Made by a program: the position numbers and the translations under genes
The notes under the pieces: model-generated
The model's database searches: none
What the model saw: the letters and a program-made list of their open reading frames with translations, nothing else
What the model was told of the DNA's origin: nothing
Shown: positions 1-6,407 of the stretch, in pieces
Numbering within the stretch: position 1 is the stretch's first letter
How the letters are laid out: each line of letters starts with the position of its first letter
Assembly: GCA_938048445.1 (NCBI GenBank)
Contig: CALIVE010000055.1
Location: forward strand, 1 to 8,730
DNA: 8,730 nt
DNA from: Minisyncoccota bacterium
GTDB lineage: Bacteria; Patescibacteriota; Minisyncoccia; UBA6257; HR35
Direction of reading: 5' to 3'

Positions 1-13
1 CGGAAGGTGTGAC
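1..13 (-). repeat. Left copy of a 13-bp direct repeat resembling a tRNA-Ser 3' end (att-like core)
   Basis: The 13-mer CGGAAGGTGTGAC is identical to positions 8228-8240. On the minus strand it reads GTCACACCTTCCG, which resembles the T-stem and acceptor end of a class II tRNA such as tRNA-Ser. The preceding minus-strand bases (ATCGAAG) vaguely resemble a T-loop, but no complete tRNA can be folded here. tRNA 3' ends are the usual crossover sites of tyrosine integrases, so I read it as a possible attachment-site remnant. The repeat starts at the window edge and may extend further left. Confidence 0.45.
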
Positions 14-110
14 CTTCGATCTCCAGTTCATATCCTACTATATTGCTTCAAATAGAAAAACTTAATATCTTTAAAAGTCAGTAAAAACAGCACTCTTGTA
101 TCTATGTTTA

Positions 111-176
111 CTAATGCTTGCTAATATAATCTAACAATAACTGGTACTACTATTGGTACCACCAGCGGTCGGTACC
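111..176 (+). repeat. Left arm-like repeats: 10-bp phased CTAA units, then GGTAC units
   Basis: Units beginning CTAA recur every 10 bp at 111, 121 and 131. They run into TGGTACTA (142-149) and TGGTAC (154-159), which start 12 bp apart, and a further GGTACC at 171-176. GGTACC at 155-160 and 171-176 can also pair around a GC-rich loop. The TGGTACTA-N4-TGGTAC motif recurs at 8382-8399. Helically phased short repeats near a core resemble integrase arm-type sites; that is an inference. I see no gene in 1-235. dgkA ends at 236, and no convincing T-run terminator follows it. Confidence 0.4.
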
Positions 177-235
177 CCTGCTATATTTAAATATGAATTT
201 GGTAATTATTTTTTTAAAAACTTAAAATCTGAAGA

Positions 236-619
236 TCAGCTAAATAAAGGAAAAGACCAACATAAAATAAAAATAACTATTGATAATAAGACTGCGGCAC
301 TTCCGTAATCTTTTGCCTTCATAGATAAATCATGATTTGAAAAAGAAATCCTATCAATTGCTGCCTCAATTGCCGAATTTATTATTTCGCAAATTAGTAT
401 TAGTATCGAAGAAATAATAATCAATAACTTTTCAATTAAAGTAAAACTCACAAAGAATAAAATAATTCCAGATACGGTTACTAAAATCAATTCTTGCCTG
501 AATGCACTTTCTTCTCTGAAAACAAAATAAAACCCCCTTGTTGAATTTAAAAAAGCAAGATAGACTCTTTTTAAACCTTTATGAACTTTATAAGGGTTAG
601 TTGCTTCTTTCTTGGACAT
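236..619 (-). CDS. dgkA: Diacylglycerol kinase DgkA (prokaryotic, membrane)
   Basis: This is a small inner-membrane kinase that phosphorylates diacylglycerol to phosphatidic acid with ATP. The 127-residue length is normal for the family. It keeps the conserved EESAFRQE segment (36-43), the catalytic stretch EIINSAIEAAIDR (78-90, with the expected Glu85) and KDYGSAAVLL (103-112). Three hydrophobic helices lie at roughly 44-62, 64-80 and 106-126, matching the three-helix fold. The ATG lies 2 nt after the stop of the glycosyltransferase frame and has no clear Shine-Dalgarno, so it is probably translationally coupled as the last gene of a three-gene operon. In this operon its likely job is to rescue diacylglycerol released by the PlcP-like enzyme, which is an inference. 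The family call is very secure. Confidence 0.95.
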   Translation of the reverse strand: MSKKEATNPYKVHKGLKRVYLAFLNSTRGFYFVFREESAFRQELILVTVSGIILFFVSFTLIEKLLIIISSILILICEIINSAIEAAIDRISFSNHDLSMKAKDYGSAAVLLSIVIFILCWSFPLFS

Positions 620-621
620 AG

Positions 622-1347
622 TTATATTTTTGTTAAATAACTGTGAAATTGATCAGTTGCTATTTTCCATGTAAATTCCTTAGATCTTTTGATAGCATCT
701 TGGGGTTTAAGATCTAATGCTTTCAGGCAAGCGACTCTTAAGTCTTCATCCAAAACACCAGATATATTCTGTGAAACCACATCTTGAGGTCCTGGAACCG
801 GAAATGCTGCAACAGGAAGTCCACATGCCATAGCCTCTACCATTACCAATCCAAAAGTATCAGTTAAGCTCGGAAATACAAAAATATCAGCTTTCCTGTA
901 CAAAATAGCTAATTCACTTTGAGGCATTACCCCAAAAAATTTAACATTAGGATAATTTTTTTTAAGATATTCACCTTGAGGTCCTTCACCAGCAACCCAT
1001 TTTTCTCCAGGTAATTTTAAAGATAAAAATGCCTCCAAGTTTTTTTCTACTGCAAGCCTACCAGTACAAAGAAAAATCGGATTCGTTTTATTGATTTTTT
1101 TTTCATCTACAGTCTTGAAAATTGAATGGTCTACACCACGTGTCCAAAATTTTGCGTTTTTGAATTTTCTCTTTTCCAATTCAGCAATTATTGAGTTTGA
1201 TGGAACTAGTACTGCAGAGGAATTTTTATGGAAATTACGTAAAAAGAAATAACTGATCGAAACAGGTAATTTTATACGTGCATGGACATACTCAGGAAAT
1301 CTGGTGTGATAGGCAGAGGTGTGAGGAATTTTATTTTTTTTTTGCAA
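622..1347 (-). CDS. GT4 glycosyltransferase (Agt/MgtA-like), C-terminal half of a frameshifted gene
   Basis: This 241-residue frame holds the nucleotide-sugar-binding half of a GT-B, family-4 transferase. Visible motifs are HTRFPEYV (14-21), TRGVDHSIF (69-77), GRLAVEKNLE (96-105), GEGPQGEYL (120-128) and the EX7E-type loop TDTFGLVMVEAM (162-173), with Asp in place of the first Glu, which also occurs in the family. The ATG at 1347 lies inside the homopolymer region and is probably not a real start. Homology begins upstream in the other frame (1331-1630), and removing one A joins the two into a 335-residue protein of normal length. Beside a PlcP-type phosphoesterase, the likely role is glycosylation of diacylglycerol to a phosphorus-free glycolipid. 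The sugar donor cannot be read from the sequence; an alternative is a mannosyltransferase acting on another lipid. Confidence 0.8.
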   Translation of the reverse strand: MQKKNKIPHTSAYHTRFPEYVHARIKLPVSISYFFLRNFHKNSSAVLVPSNSIIAELEKRKFKNAKFWTRGVDHSIFKTVDEKKINKTNPIFLCTGRLAVEKNLEAFLSLKLPGEKWVAGEGPQGEYLKKNYPNVKFFGVMPQSELAILYRKADIFVFPSLTDTFGLVMVEAMACGLPVAAFPVPGPQDVVSQNISGVLDEDLRVACLKALDLKPQDAIKRSKEFTWKIATDQFHSYLTKI

Positions 1348-1630
1348 TTTTTTTTGCTAATAAACCTAGAGGTCCTTCAGTTGCAATATGTAAAGCATCA
1401 AATTTATCTTTATAGAATAAATTTTCAACTTTTTTTCTAGAAGTAATAGAAAGTCTTATCTCGGGGTATGACGGACATGGAATGGTGAAGAAAAGTAGTG
1501 GGCTTATGACACGCGTTTCAATACCTAATACTTCTAAGTTTGCAATTGTATTTTTTAAAGTTCTAACAACTCCATTAACTTGTGGCTCCCATGCATCAGT
1601 GACAAGAAGTAGTTTTTTTATTTGACTCAT
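1331..1630 (-). CDS. GT4 glycosyltransferase, N-terminal half of a frameshifted gene
   Basis: This 99-residue frame is the start of the same transferase. It opens with LLLVTDAWEPQVNGVVRTL (8-26), the characteristic glycine-containing N-terminal motif of MgtA/PimB-like GT4 enzymes, and ends in LHIATEGPLGLLAKK, a segment normally followed directly by the HTRFPEY motif found in the other frame. The frame hits TAA just after the ten-A run. The ATG at 1630 is supported by AAAGGAA about 7 nt upstream and lies 1 nt after the stop of the phosphoesterase, which implies coupling. The two halves are continuous in homology with only about 17 nt of overlap. This is therefore one gene (1630 to 622) with an indel, not two genes. 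Without frame restoration the product would lack the whole donor-binding domain and be inactive. Confidence 0.8.
   Translation of the reverse strand: MSQIKKLLLVTDAWEPQVNGVVRTLKNTIANLEVLGIETRVISPLLFFTIPCPSYPEIRLSITSRKKVENLFYKDKFDALHIATEGPLGLLAKKIAKKK
1334..1343 (-). other. Ten-A homopolymer: frameshift or slippage site within the glycosyltransferase gene
   Basis: The coding strand has a run of ten A preceded by GC and followed by T. With ten A the upstream frame ends in TAA; with nine A it continues into the downstream frame as Ala-Lys-Lys-Asn. A run of eight A lies just upstream in the same gene (about 1347-1354). Candidate explanations are an assembly or sequencing indel, a real mutation, phase variation, or RNA-polymerase slippage that restores the frame in part of the transcripts. 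The sequence alone cannot separate these. Confidence 0.75.
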
Positions 1631-1631
1631 T

Positions 1632-2453
1632 TTAAAATTCCTTTACTAATTCTTGTTTAGTATTTAATTGACTCTCAAAACTAACAATTTTCATGTTTCC
1701 TTCATAATCTTCCACAATAGCAGATAAGCTTTCCACCCAGTCCCCATCATTAAAATAATCAATCCCATCAATTTTTTTAATTTCAGCTTTATGAATGTGT
1801 CCACATAAAACACCTTGAAAACCTCTCTTTTTTGCTTCTTTGGTAACTGTTTTCTCGAAATCATCGATAAAAGAAACTGCCGTTTTCACTTTACCCTTAA
1901 TCAATTGGGAAATAGACCAGTAACGTAAACCAAATGTTCTTCTTATTGCATTAAACCAATTATTAATTTTCAGTAAAAACGAGTAAAGTAAATCCCCAAA
2001 TATTGCTATCCATTTTGCATATTTAATAACCCCATCAAATTGATCACCATGGATAACCCATATTTTTTTTCTTTTCAAAGTAGTGTGTACAGCTTCTTTG
2101 ACCAAACTAATATTTCCAAATTCCAAATTATCAAGTTTTCTTAAAACTTCATCATGATTACCAATAACATAAGTGACTTTGGTACCTTTCCTAGCTTTTC
2201 TTAAAACTTTTTGAATAAAGTCATTATGAGATTGATTCCAAAAGAATTTCTTTTTCAGCTGCCATCCGTCAATTATGTCACCCACCAAATATAAATATTC
2301 ACATTCATGGCTCTTTATAAAATTAACTAAGTAATCTATTTTGCAACCTGGAGTGCCAAGATGAAGATCGGAAATAAAAATGGAGCGGAATTTTTTGGAT
2401 TTAGAATCAAATTTTGGGACAATTATTTGATTTGCTTGATGTGTTAGGTACAT
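1632..2453 (-). CDS. plcP: Calcineurin-like metallophosphoesterase, PlcP-type phospholipase C (UDP-2,3-diacylglucosamine diphosphatase-like)
   Basis: A 273-residue metallophosphoesterase with all metal-ligand motifs in order: SDLHLG (28-33), GDIIDGW (58-64), GNHD (98-101), HGDQFD (135-140) and GHIHKA (218-223), closing with DGDWVES (236-242). No signal peptide is visible. The hydrophobic stretch at about 148-163 may sit on the membrane. Such proteins are often auto-named LpxH-like, but the phosphate-stress phospholipase C PlcP belongs to this calcineurin-like group and commonly sits next to a GT4 glycosyltransferase, as here (1 nt spacing to the next start). On that basis I infer cleavage of phospholipids to diacylglycerol and a phosphorylated headgroup at the cytoplasmic face. 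The ATG at 2453 has a weak GGAAT about 8 nt upstream and is the first gene of the operon. Family certain; PlcP assignment probable. Confidence 0.8.
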   Translation of the reverse strand: MYLTHQANQIIVPKFDSKSKKFRSIFISDLHLGTPGCKIDYLVNFIKSHECEYLYLVGDIIDGWQLKKKFFWNQSHNDFIQKVLRKARKGTKVTYVIGNHDEVLRKLDNLEFGNISLVKEAVHTTLKRKKIWVIHGDQFDGVIKYAKWIAIFGDLLYSFLLKINNWFNAIRRTFGLRYWSISQLIKGKVKTAVSFIDDFEKTVTKEAKKRGFQGVLCGHIHKAEIKKIDGIDYFNDGDWVESLSAIVEDYEGNMKIVSFESQLNTKQELVKEF

Positions 2454-2488
2454 ATTTGCAATTCCGAAAAATTTGATTTTATAAAAAA

Positions 2489-2516
2489 ATTATTAAAGGA
2501 ATATTACAAAATTCAA
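2489..2516 (-). promoter_or_regulatory. Candidate sigma70-like promoter for plcP-glycosyltransferase-dgkA
   Basis: On the minus strand, TTGAAT (2516-2511) and AATAAT (2494-2489) are separated by 16 bp and lie about 35 nt before the plcP start. The spacer contains TTTTGTAATATT, also found before ppk. In such AT-rich DNA a match of this quality can arise by chance. Confidence 0.3.
2500..2512 (-). repeat. 13-bp motif AATATTACAAAAT, shared with the ppx-ppk gap (copy 1)
   Basis: The plus-strand 13-mer AATATTACAAAAT occurs identically at 6382-6394. Its core TTGTAAT (minus strand) recurs at 2571-2577, 6351-6357 and 6385-6391, and on the plus strand at 4283-4289. TTGTAAC lies at 2598-2604. This is more often than I would expect in so little intergenic DNA. 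A shared regulator is possible. It is only loosely similar to the PhoB half-site CTGTCAT. Confidence 0.35.
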
Positions 2517-2559
2517 ATCTAATATAAAAAACTAACCTTTTTAAATAAAGAAGATAAAA

Positions 2560-2577
2560 AATACAAATGTATTACAA
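2560..2577 (-). promoter_or_regulatory. Weak Pho-box-like direct repeat between plcP and olsB
   Basis: The minus strand reads TTGTAAT-ACAT-TTGTATT. These are two 7-mers with the 11-bp period of a PhoB box, matching the E. coli half-site at 5 of 7 and 4 of 7 positions. It sits in the divergent region between two genes whose relatives respond to phosphate limitation. The match is weak and this AT-rich background produces similar strings. Confidence 0.2.
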
Positions 2578-2586
2578 ATGAACTTA

Positions 2587-2615
2587 TTGAAACTGAGTTG
2601 TAACATAAAAATAAT
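2587..2615 (+). promoter_or_regulatory. Candidate sigma70-like promoter for the olsB-like gene
   Basis: TTGAAA (2587-2592) and AATAAT (2610-2615) are spaced by 17 bp. The implied start lies near 2622, giving a leader of about 27 nt before the ATG at 2649. No good Shine-Dalgarno precedes that ATG. Confidence 0.35.
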
Positions 2616-2648
2616 AAATTAGAGTTATCTTTTTAATTTTTATTTAAC

Positions 2649-3443
2649 ATGAGAAAAATATTATCAAAACAGTTTTTAAATTCTTTTCAAAAAATTTACT
2701 CTTTTTCATATCTTAAAAAAATTAAAGAAAAAAAAACCAATAAAAATTCTTTAATCAGATGTTTTTTCACAAAGAATGAAAAATTTATACAACAAGCTAA
2801 ATATTTAAGATATCAATCTTTTTCAAAGTCATATGGACTAAAAAATGATCAAAAAATCGATGAGGATTATTTTGATAATCATTGTAAACATTTAGTTGCT
2901 GTTGACGAAAAAAATAAAGTTGTTGGCACATACAGATTAATAACCAGGGAAACTCAAAAAAAATGTGGGAATTTATATTCTGATCAGGAGTTTGACTTAG
3001 TCAGATTGACAAAATTAAAAACTAGTATTCTTGAAATAGGCAGAGTATGTATTGCTGATGACTTTAAAGATAAATGGGTTATTAGTAATCTTTGGAAACT
3101 TATACATCAGTATTCCATAGAAAACAACTATAACTATATATGTGGAGTAACAAGTGTTAATACAAATAAAGTGGACATATCGCTGTTATATCAAACATTA
3201 AATGAAAGCAATTTTCTAGCTCCTATAGAATACCAAGTTAGACCAAGGGTATCTTATCCCATTGTTGAAAATATACAATCTCAACCTGGAGTTATGATTC
3301 CAAAATTATTGAAGACATATTTAAAAATGGGAGCTTGGGTTTGTGGAGCACCATATTGGGACAGAGAGTTCAGTGCTGCAGATTTTTTTACTTTAATAAG
3401 CATTAAAAATTTATCAGAAAAATACAAATTAAGACTCTCTTAA
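2649..3443 (+). CDS. olsB: OlsB-type GNAT acyltransferase (probable L-ornithine N-alpha-acyltransferase)
   Basis: This 264-residue protein follows the layout of the OlsB/putative-hemolysin branch of the GNAT superfamily. OlsB transfers a 3-hydroxyacyl group from ACP to the alpha-amino group of ornithine, making lyso-ornithine lipid. Visible conserved blocks are LRYQSFSKSYG (53-63), the acidic DEDYFD (71-76), VVGTYRLIT (91-99), LYSDQEFDL (109-117), LEIGRVCIADDFK (128-140) and the C-terminal MIPKLLKTYLKMGAWVCG (216-233) followed by DREFSAADFF (238-247). The first 36 residues are a basic extension, perhaps for membrane association. The partner O-acyltransferase OlsA is not in the window. Ornithine lipids replace phospholipids when phosphate is scarce, which fits the divergent plcP operon. 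An N-acyltransferase for another amino acid cannot be excluded. Confidence 0.75.
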   Translation: MRKILSKQFLNSFQKIYSFSYLKKIKEKKTNKNSLIRCFFTKNEKFIQQAKYLRYQSFSKSYGLKNDQKIDEDYFDNHCKHLVAVDEKNKVVGTYRLITRETQKKCGNLYSDQEFDLVRLTKLKTSILEIGRVCIADDFKDKWVISNLWKLIHQYSIENNYNYICGVTSVNTNKVDISLLYQTLNESNFLAPIEYQVRPRVSYPIVENIQSQPGVMIPKLLKTYLKMGAWVCGAPYWDREFSAADFFTLISIKNLSEKYKLRLS

Positions 3444-3493
3444 TTTCTTGTTTATTATTTACTTTTAATGTCAAAAGTCATTATTGCATTGCT

Positions 3494-3537
3494 TATTTGA
3501 AAAGTTTTTTAAAAAAAATATCTTATCTTTTCAAATA
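3494..3537 (+). promoter_or_regulatory. Inverted repeat over the putative arsH promoter (possible operator)
   Basis: TATTTGAAAAG (3494-3504) and CTTTTCAAATA (3527-3537) form perfect 11-bp arms around a 22-nt AT-only loop (six T, eight A, then TATCTTAT). The left arm contains TTGAAA (3497-3502), which with TATCTT (3519-3524) gives a weak promoter with 16-bp spacing. An exact TATAAT (3536-3541) overlaps the right arm. No T-run follows, so I prefer an operator to a terminator of the upstream gene. Confidence 0.4.
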
Positions 3538-3577
3538 TAATTGCAAAATTATGCTTTATAGAAACAGAAGATATTAA

Positions 3578-4231
3578 ATGAAATATTTAGAATCTGAAGA
3601 ATTTAATTTATATCCAAAAAAGTCCATCACTGCTAAACACAAACCTAAAATTTTAATTCTTTATGGATCATTAAGAAAAAGATCTTACTCAAAACTATTA
3701 GCGTTGGAAGCATGTGGAATTCTAAACCACATGGGAGCTGAAACAAAAATCTTCAATCCAGATGGTTTGCCAACATTTGATTTTGATCGCTCTGTTAATC
3801 ACCCAAAAGTTAAAGAATTAAGAAATTTAAGTTTATGGTCTGAAGGCCAGGTATGGTCATCACCTGAAGTTCATGGCAATATTACTGGTTTAATGAAAAC
3901 TCAAATTGACTGGATTCCTCTTACTCTTGGTTCAGTCAGACCGACCCAGGGACGAACTCTCGCAGTTATGCAGGTTTGTGGAGGCTCCCAGAGCTTTAAT
4001 GCTGTTAACTCATTGAGAATATTGGGCAGATGGATGAGAATGTTTACAATTCCTAATCAATCGTCCGTTGCTAAAGCTTATGATGAATTCAACGATGATG
4101 GCTCAATGAAACCATCAGAATATAGAAACCGAGTAGTTGATGTAATGGAAGAATTAATGCGTTTTACTTATCTAACACGTGAAAGCTCATCTTTTCTAGT
4201 TGATAGATACAGCGAAAGAAAAAAAGTCTGA
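3578..4231 (+). CDS. arsH: ArsH, NADPH-dependent FMN reductase-family arsenical resistance protein
   Basis: ArsH is a flavoprotein of the NADPH-dependent FMN reductase fold. Known members oxidise trivalent organoarsenicals or act as NADPH oxidoreductases and protect against arsenic. The 217-residue length is typical. Visible family blocks are the flavin phosphate-binding loop [10 protein letters not shown] (30-39), [18 protein letters not shown] (95-112), [20 protein letters not shown] (133-152) with [15 protein letters not shown] (153-167), and the C-terminal [17 protein letters not shown] (185-201). AGAAG about 9 nt upstream supports the ATG. No arsR, arsB or arsC lies nearby, so it is a solo arsH; its company is phosphate-related genes. 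Arsenate enters through phosphate transporters, so arsenic exposure rises in phosphate-scavenging cells; the link to its neighbours is inference. Identity is secure. Confidence 0.95.
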   Translation: MKYLESEEFNLYPKKSITAKHKPKILILYGSLRKRSYSKLLALEACGILNHMGAETKIFNPDGLPTFDFDRSVNHPKVKELRNLSLWSEGQVWSSPEVHGNITGLMKTQIDWIPLTLGSVRPTQGRTLAVMQVCGGSQSFNAVNSLRILGRWMRMFTIPNQSSVAKAYDEFNDDGSMKPSEYRNRVVDVMEELMRFTYLTRESSSFLVDRYSERKKV

Positions 4232-4239
4232 GGAAAAGA

Positions 4240-4260
4240 ATAAAAATAAATTATTTTTAT
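4240..4260. terminator. AT-only palindrome between convergent arsH and ppk (possible bidirectional terminator)
   Basis: ATAAAAATAA (4240-4249) and TTATTTTTAT (4251-4260) are perfect 10-bp arms about one central A, starting 9 nt after the arsH stop. A run of six T follows at 4265-4271. The stem has no G-C pairs, so its strength is doubtful, but the place between two convergent ends is right. Confidence 0.35.
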
Positions 4261-4290
4261 AATGATTTTTTACAACCTCAATTTGTAATG

Positions 4291-6339
4291 TTAAAAATTA
4301 AGTAAATAATCATGAATAGAGAATGATTTTTTCTTATCCTTAATTTTTGAATATTTTCCATTACTTAAAAGTTTGTAAGAATTCACGTTATCCTTAAGAA
4401 ACATATTTAGGATTGACACCAAATAATTTCTTATTTTCTTATCTAATATTGGAAAAGCTAGCTCATACCTTCTAAAAAAATTTCTCTCCATACAATCGGC
4501 ACTCGATAAATAGAGAGTATCGGAACTAGAAAAATAATAGCATCGGTGATGCTCTAGAAAACGTCCTATTATTGAGATGACTTTTATATTAGAAGATAAA
4601 TCATTAACCGCTGGCCTCAAGGCACACGCTCCTCGAATTATTAAGTATATCTTTACTCCAGAACTAGATGCTTCGTAAAGCTTTTCAATAATTTTTGGCT
4701 CAATAAGTGAATTAGCTTTAAAAATAATAAAATTATTTTTTTTGTTTTTGTTTTTAATCGAATCATCAATATGCTTAATAAGTCCTGAATGAAGGCTAAA
4801 GGGAGATTGTAGAATTAATTTGTGTTTTTTGGGTTTACCCATAGAAGTAATCTGATTAAAAACATCGTCAACTTCATTACATAGTTGGTAATTTGCAGTA
4901 AAAATACCAAAATCTGAATATAACTTACTTGTTTTTTCATGATAATTGCCAGTACCTAAATGCACATACCGTGCTAATCTCCTACCCTCTTTTCTAATTA
5001 TCATAGACATTTTTGCATGCGTCTTATATCCAACCACACCATAGACAACGTTTACGCCGTATGCTTCTAATTGTTCCGCCCAATTAATATTTGCTTCTTC
5101 ATCAAAACGTGCAAGTAATTCAACAACAACTGTAACTGCAATACCCCTTTTTGCACAATCAATTAACAACTGCATTAATTTTGAGTTACCTGCGACTCTA
5201 TAGATAGTTTGTTTGATAGCTAAAACATTTGGATCCTTAAGCGCCGCATGAATATAATTAAGATAATTTTCAAATGAATCATATGGATGATGGATTAAAA
5301 TATCTTCAGCTTTTATTTGTTGAAAAATATCTTTTTCAGTGTTTAGATAAGTCTTTTGTCTAAAAGGTTTGTACTTAAATTTGGGCTGTTGTATTTGCTC
5401 TGGGACATCTTGAAGCCTTGCCAGATTTACGGGTCCATCGACCTCATATAACTTATCAATAGTAAGTTCAAAATGATTTAGAAGATAATTTATAATTGAG
5501 GCTGGTGTATTTTTACTAACTTCTAATCTAACAGCATCTCCATACTGCCTAGTTGGCATTTCACTTTCTAAAGCATCTCTTACGTCTTTAATCTCTTCTT
5601 GATCTAAATATAAATCAGAATTTCTAGTTACTCTAAACTGATAAAAACCACTAACTTTCATGCCATTAAAAAGTCCATTAGCAAATTCATGAATAATCGA
5701 TGATAAAAAAACAAACCTTATCTCCTCGTCTTTTTCATCACTTACCTTGAGAAATCTTGGCAAAGCTCTTGGAGCCTGAAGTAAAGCAAGATTGATTTTC
5801 TTACCAAGAATATTTTTCCCCTCTAACTCAATGGCAAAATTTAAACTTTTATTTAATATTTTTGGAAAAGGATGGGCAGGATCTAGGCCAACTGGAGTAA
5901 GAATTGGCTTAACATGGGATGTAAAATATCTATTTAATTTTTTTCTTAAATTTGCGCTCCATTGTGCTCTCTTTAAAAAAATAATTCCATTAGCAGCTAA
6001 TTCAGGAAGTAATTCTTTATTCAAAATGTTATATTGTCGCTCAACCAAACTGGGTATTATCTTTCTCAACCTAGTTAATATTTGATCAGGTCTTAGGCCA
6101 TCGATTGTTGGCTCAGTTGAGCCTGTTTCTAGTCTAGCTATTAAACCTGAAACACGTATTTCGAAAAATTCATCCATATTACTTGAAAAAATGGACAGAA
6201 ATTTAAGTCTTTCAAGTAAAGGAACATTTTTATTTTCGCTTAACTCCAAAACTCTAAGGTTAAATAAAACTTGAGAAATTTCCCTATTTATATAGCTTGA
6301 GGAGGGTTTTGCTTTAATTAATTTAGAAGAAATATTCAC
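4291..6339 (-). CDS. ppk: Polyphosphate kinase 1 (Ppk1)
   Basis: Ppk1 reversibly transfers the terminal phosphate of ATP to growing polyphosphate. The 682 residues are close to the 688 of E. coli. The N-terminal domain starts at INREISQVLFNLRVLE (17-32), followed by SSNMDEFFEIRVSG (52-65) and LTPVGLDPAHPFPKILNKSL (147-166). The two phospholipase-D-like domains carry the active site: Mg-binding Arg381 (KQTIYR) and Arg411 (LLARFDEEANI), the phosphorylated His441 in THAK, His460 in YVHLGTGN, and EHHR (596-599). All key residues are present, so the enzyme should be active. The start codon is GTG (6337-6339), with an in-frame stop five codons upstream and no strong Shine-Dalgarno. It follows ppx by 68 nt on the same strand, so co-transcription is plausible, though the gap may hold its own control. 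Confidence 0.96.
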   Translation of the reverse strand: MNISSKLIKAKPSSSYINREISQVLFNLRVLELSENKNVPLLERLKFLSIFSSNMDEFFEIRVSGLIARLETGSTEPTIDGLRPDQILTRLRKIIPSLVERQYNILNKELLPELAANGIIFLKRAQWSANLRKKLNRYFTSHVKPILTPVGLDPAHPFPKILNKSLNFAIELEGKNILGKKINLALLQAPRALPRFLKVSDEKDEEIRFVFLSSIIHEFANGLFNGMKVSGFYQFRVTRNSDLYLDQEEIKDVRDALESEMPTRQYGDAVRLEVSKNTPASIINYLLNHFELTIDKLYEVDGPVNLARLQDVPEQIQQPKFKYKPFRQKTYLNTEKDIFQQIKAEDILIHHPYDSFENYLNYIHAALKDPNVLAIKQTIYRVAGNSKLMQLLIDCAKRGIAVTVVVELLARFDEEANINWAEQLEAYGVNVVYGVVGYKTHAKMSMIIRKEGRRLARYVHLGTGNYHEKTSKLYSDFGIFTANYQLCNEVDDVFNQITSMGKPKKHKLILQSPFSLHSGLIKHIDDSIKNKNKKNNFIIFKANSLIEPKIIEKLYEASSSGVKIYLIIRGACALRPAVNDLSSNIKVISIIGRFLEHHRCYYFSSSDTLYLSSADCMERNFFRRYELAFPILDKKIRNYLVSILNMFLKDNVNSYKLLSNGKYSKIKDKKKSFSIHDYLLNF

Positions 6340-6381
6340 AGAACTGATTAATTACAAAAATACAGTAAAATCTAACAAAAA

Positions 6382-6394
6382 AATATTACAAAAT
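6382..6394 (-). repeat. 13-bp motif AATATTACAAAAT, shared with the plcP upstream region (copy 2)
   Basis: This is identical to 2500-2512 and lies in the 68-nt ppx-ppk gap, 43 nt before the ppk GTG. A second TTGTAAT on the minus strand sits at 6351-6357. It may mark a regulatory site for ppk. The alternative is chance in AT-rich DNA. Confidence 0.35.
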
Positions 6395-6407
6395 GATTAA
6401 ATAAAAA

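Noticed and set aside
1..42. Minus-strand frame reading YELEIEGHTFR, possible start of a gene to the left
   Set aside because: A TGA stop lies eight codons upstream of the Tyr with no ATG, GTG or TTG start between, and the 13-mer has a better explanation as a repeat. Sequence left of the window would settle it.
622..1347. The 241-codon frame as an independent gene starting at 1347
   Set aside because: Its ATG lies within the homopolymer region overlapping the upstream frame, it lacks the N-terminal GT-B domain, and the missing domain is exactly what the upstream frame encodes.
1632..2453. LpxH (UDP-2,3-diacylglucosamine hydrolase of lipid A synthesis) as the first choice
   Set aside because: The length, the internal segments around 64-100 and 143-180, and the glycosyltransferase-dgkA operon fit the PlcP-like group better, although the families share metal motifs and automatic names.
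5792..6085. 97-codon open frame on the plus strand
   Set aside because: It lies entirely inside ppk on the opposite strand, resembles no family I know, and ppk is clearly the real gene.
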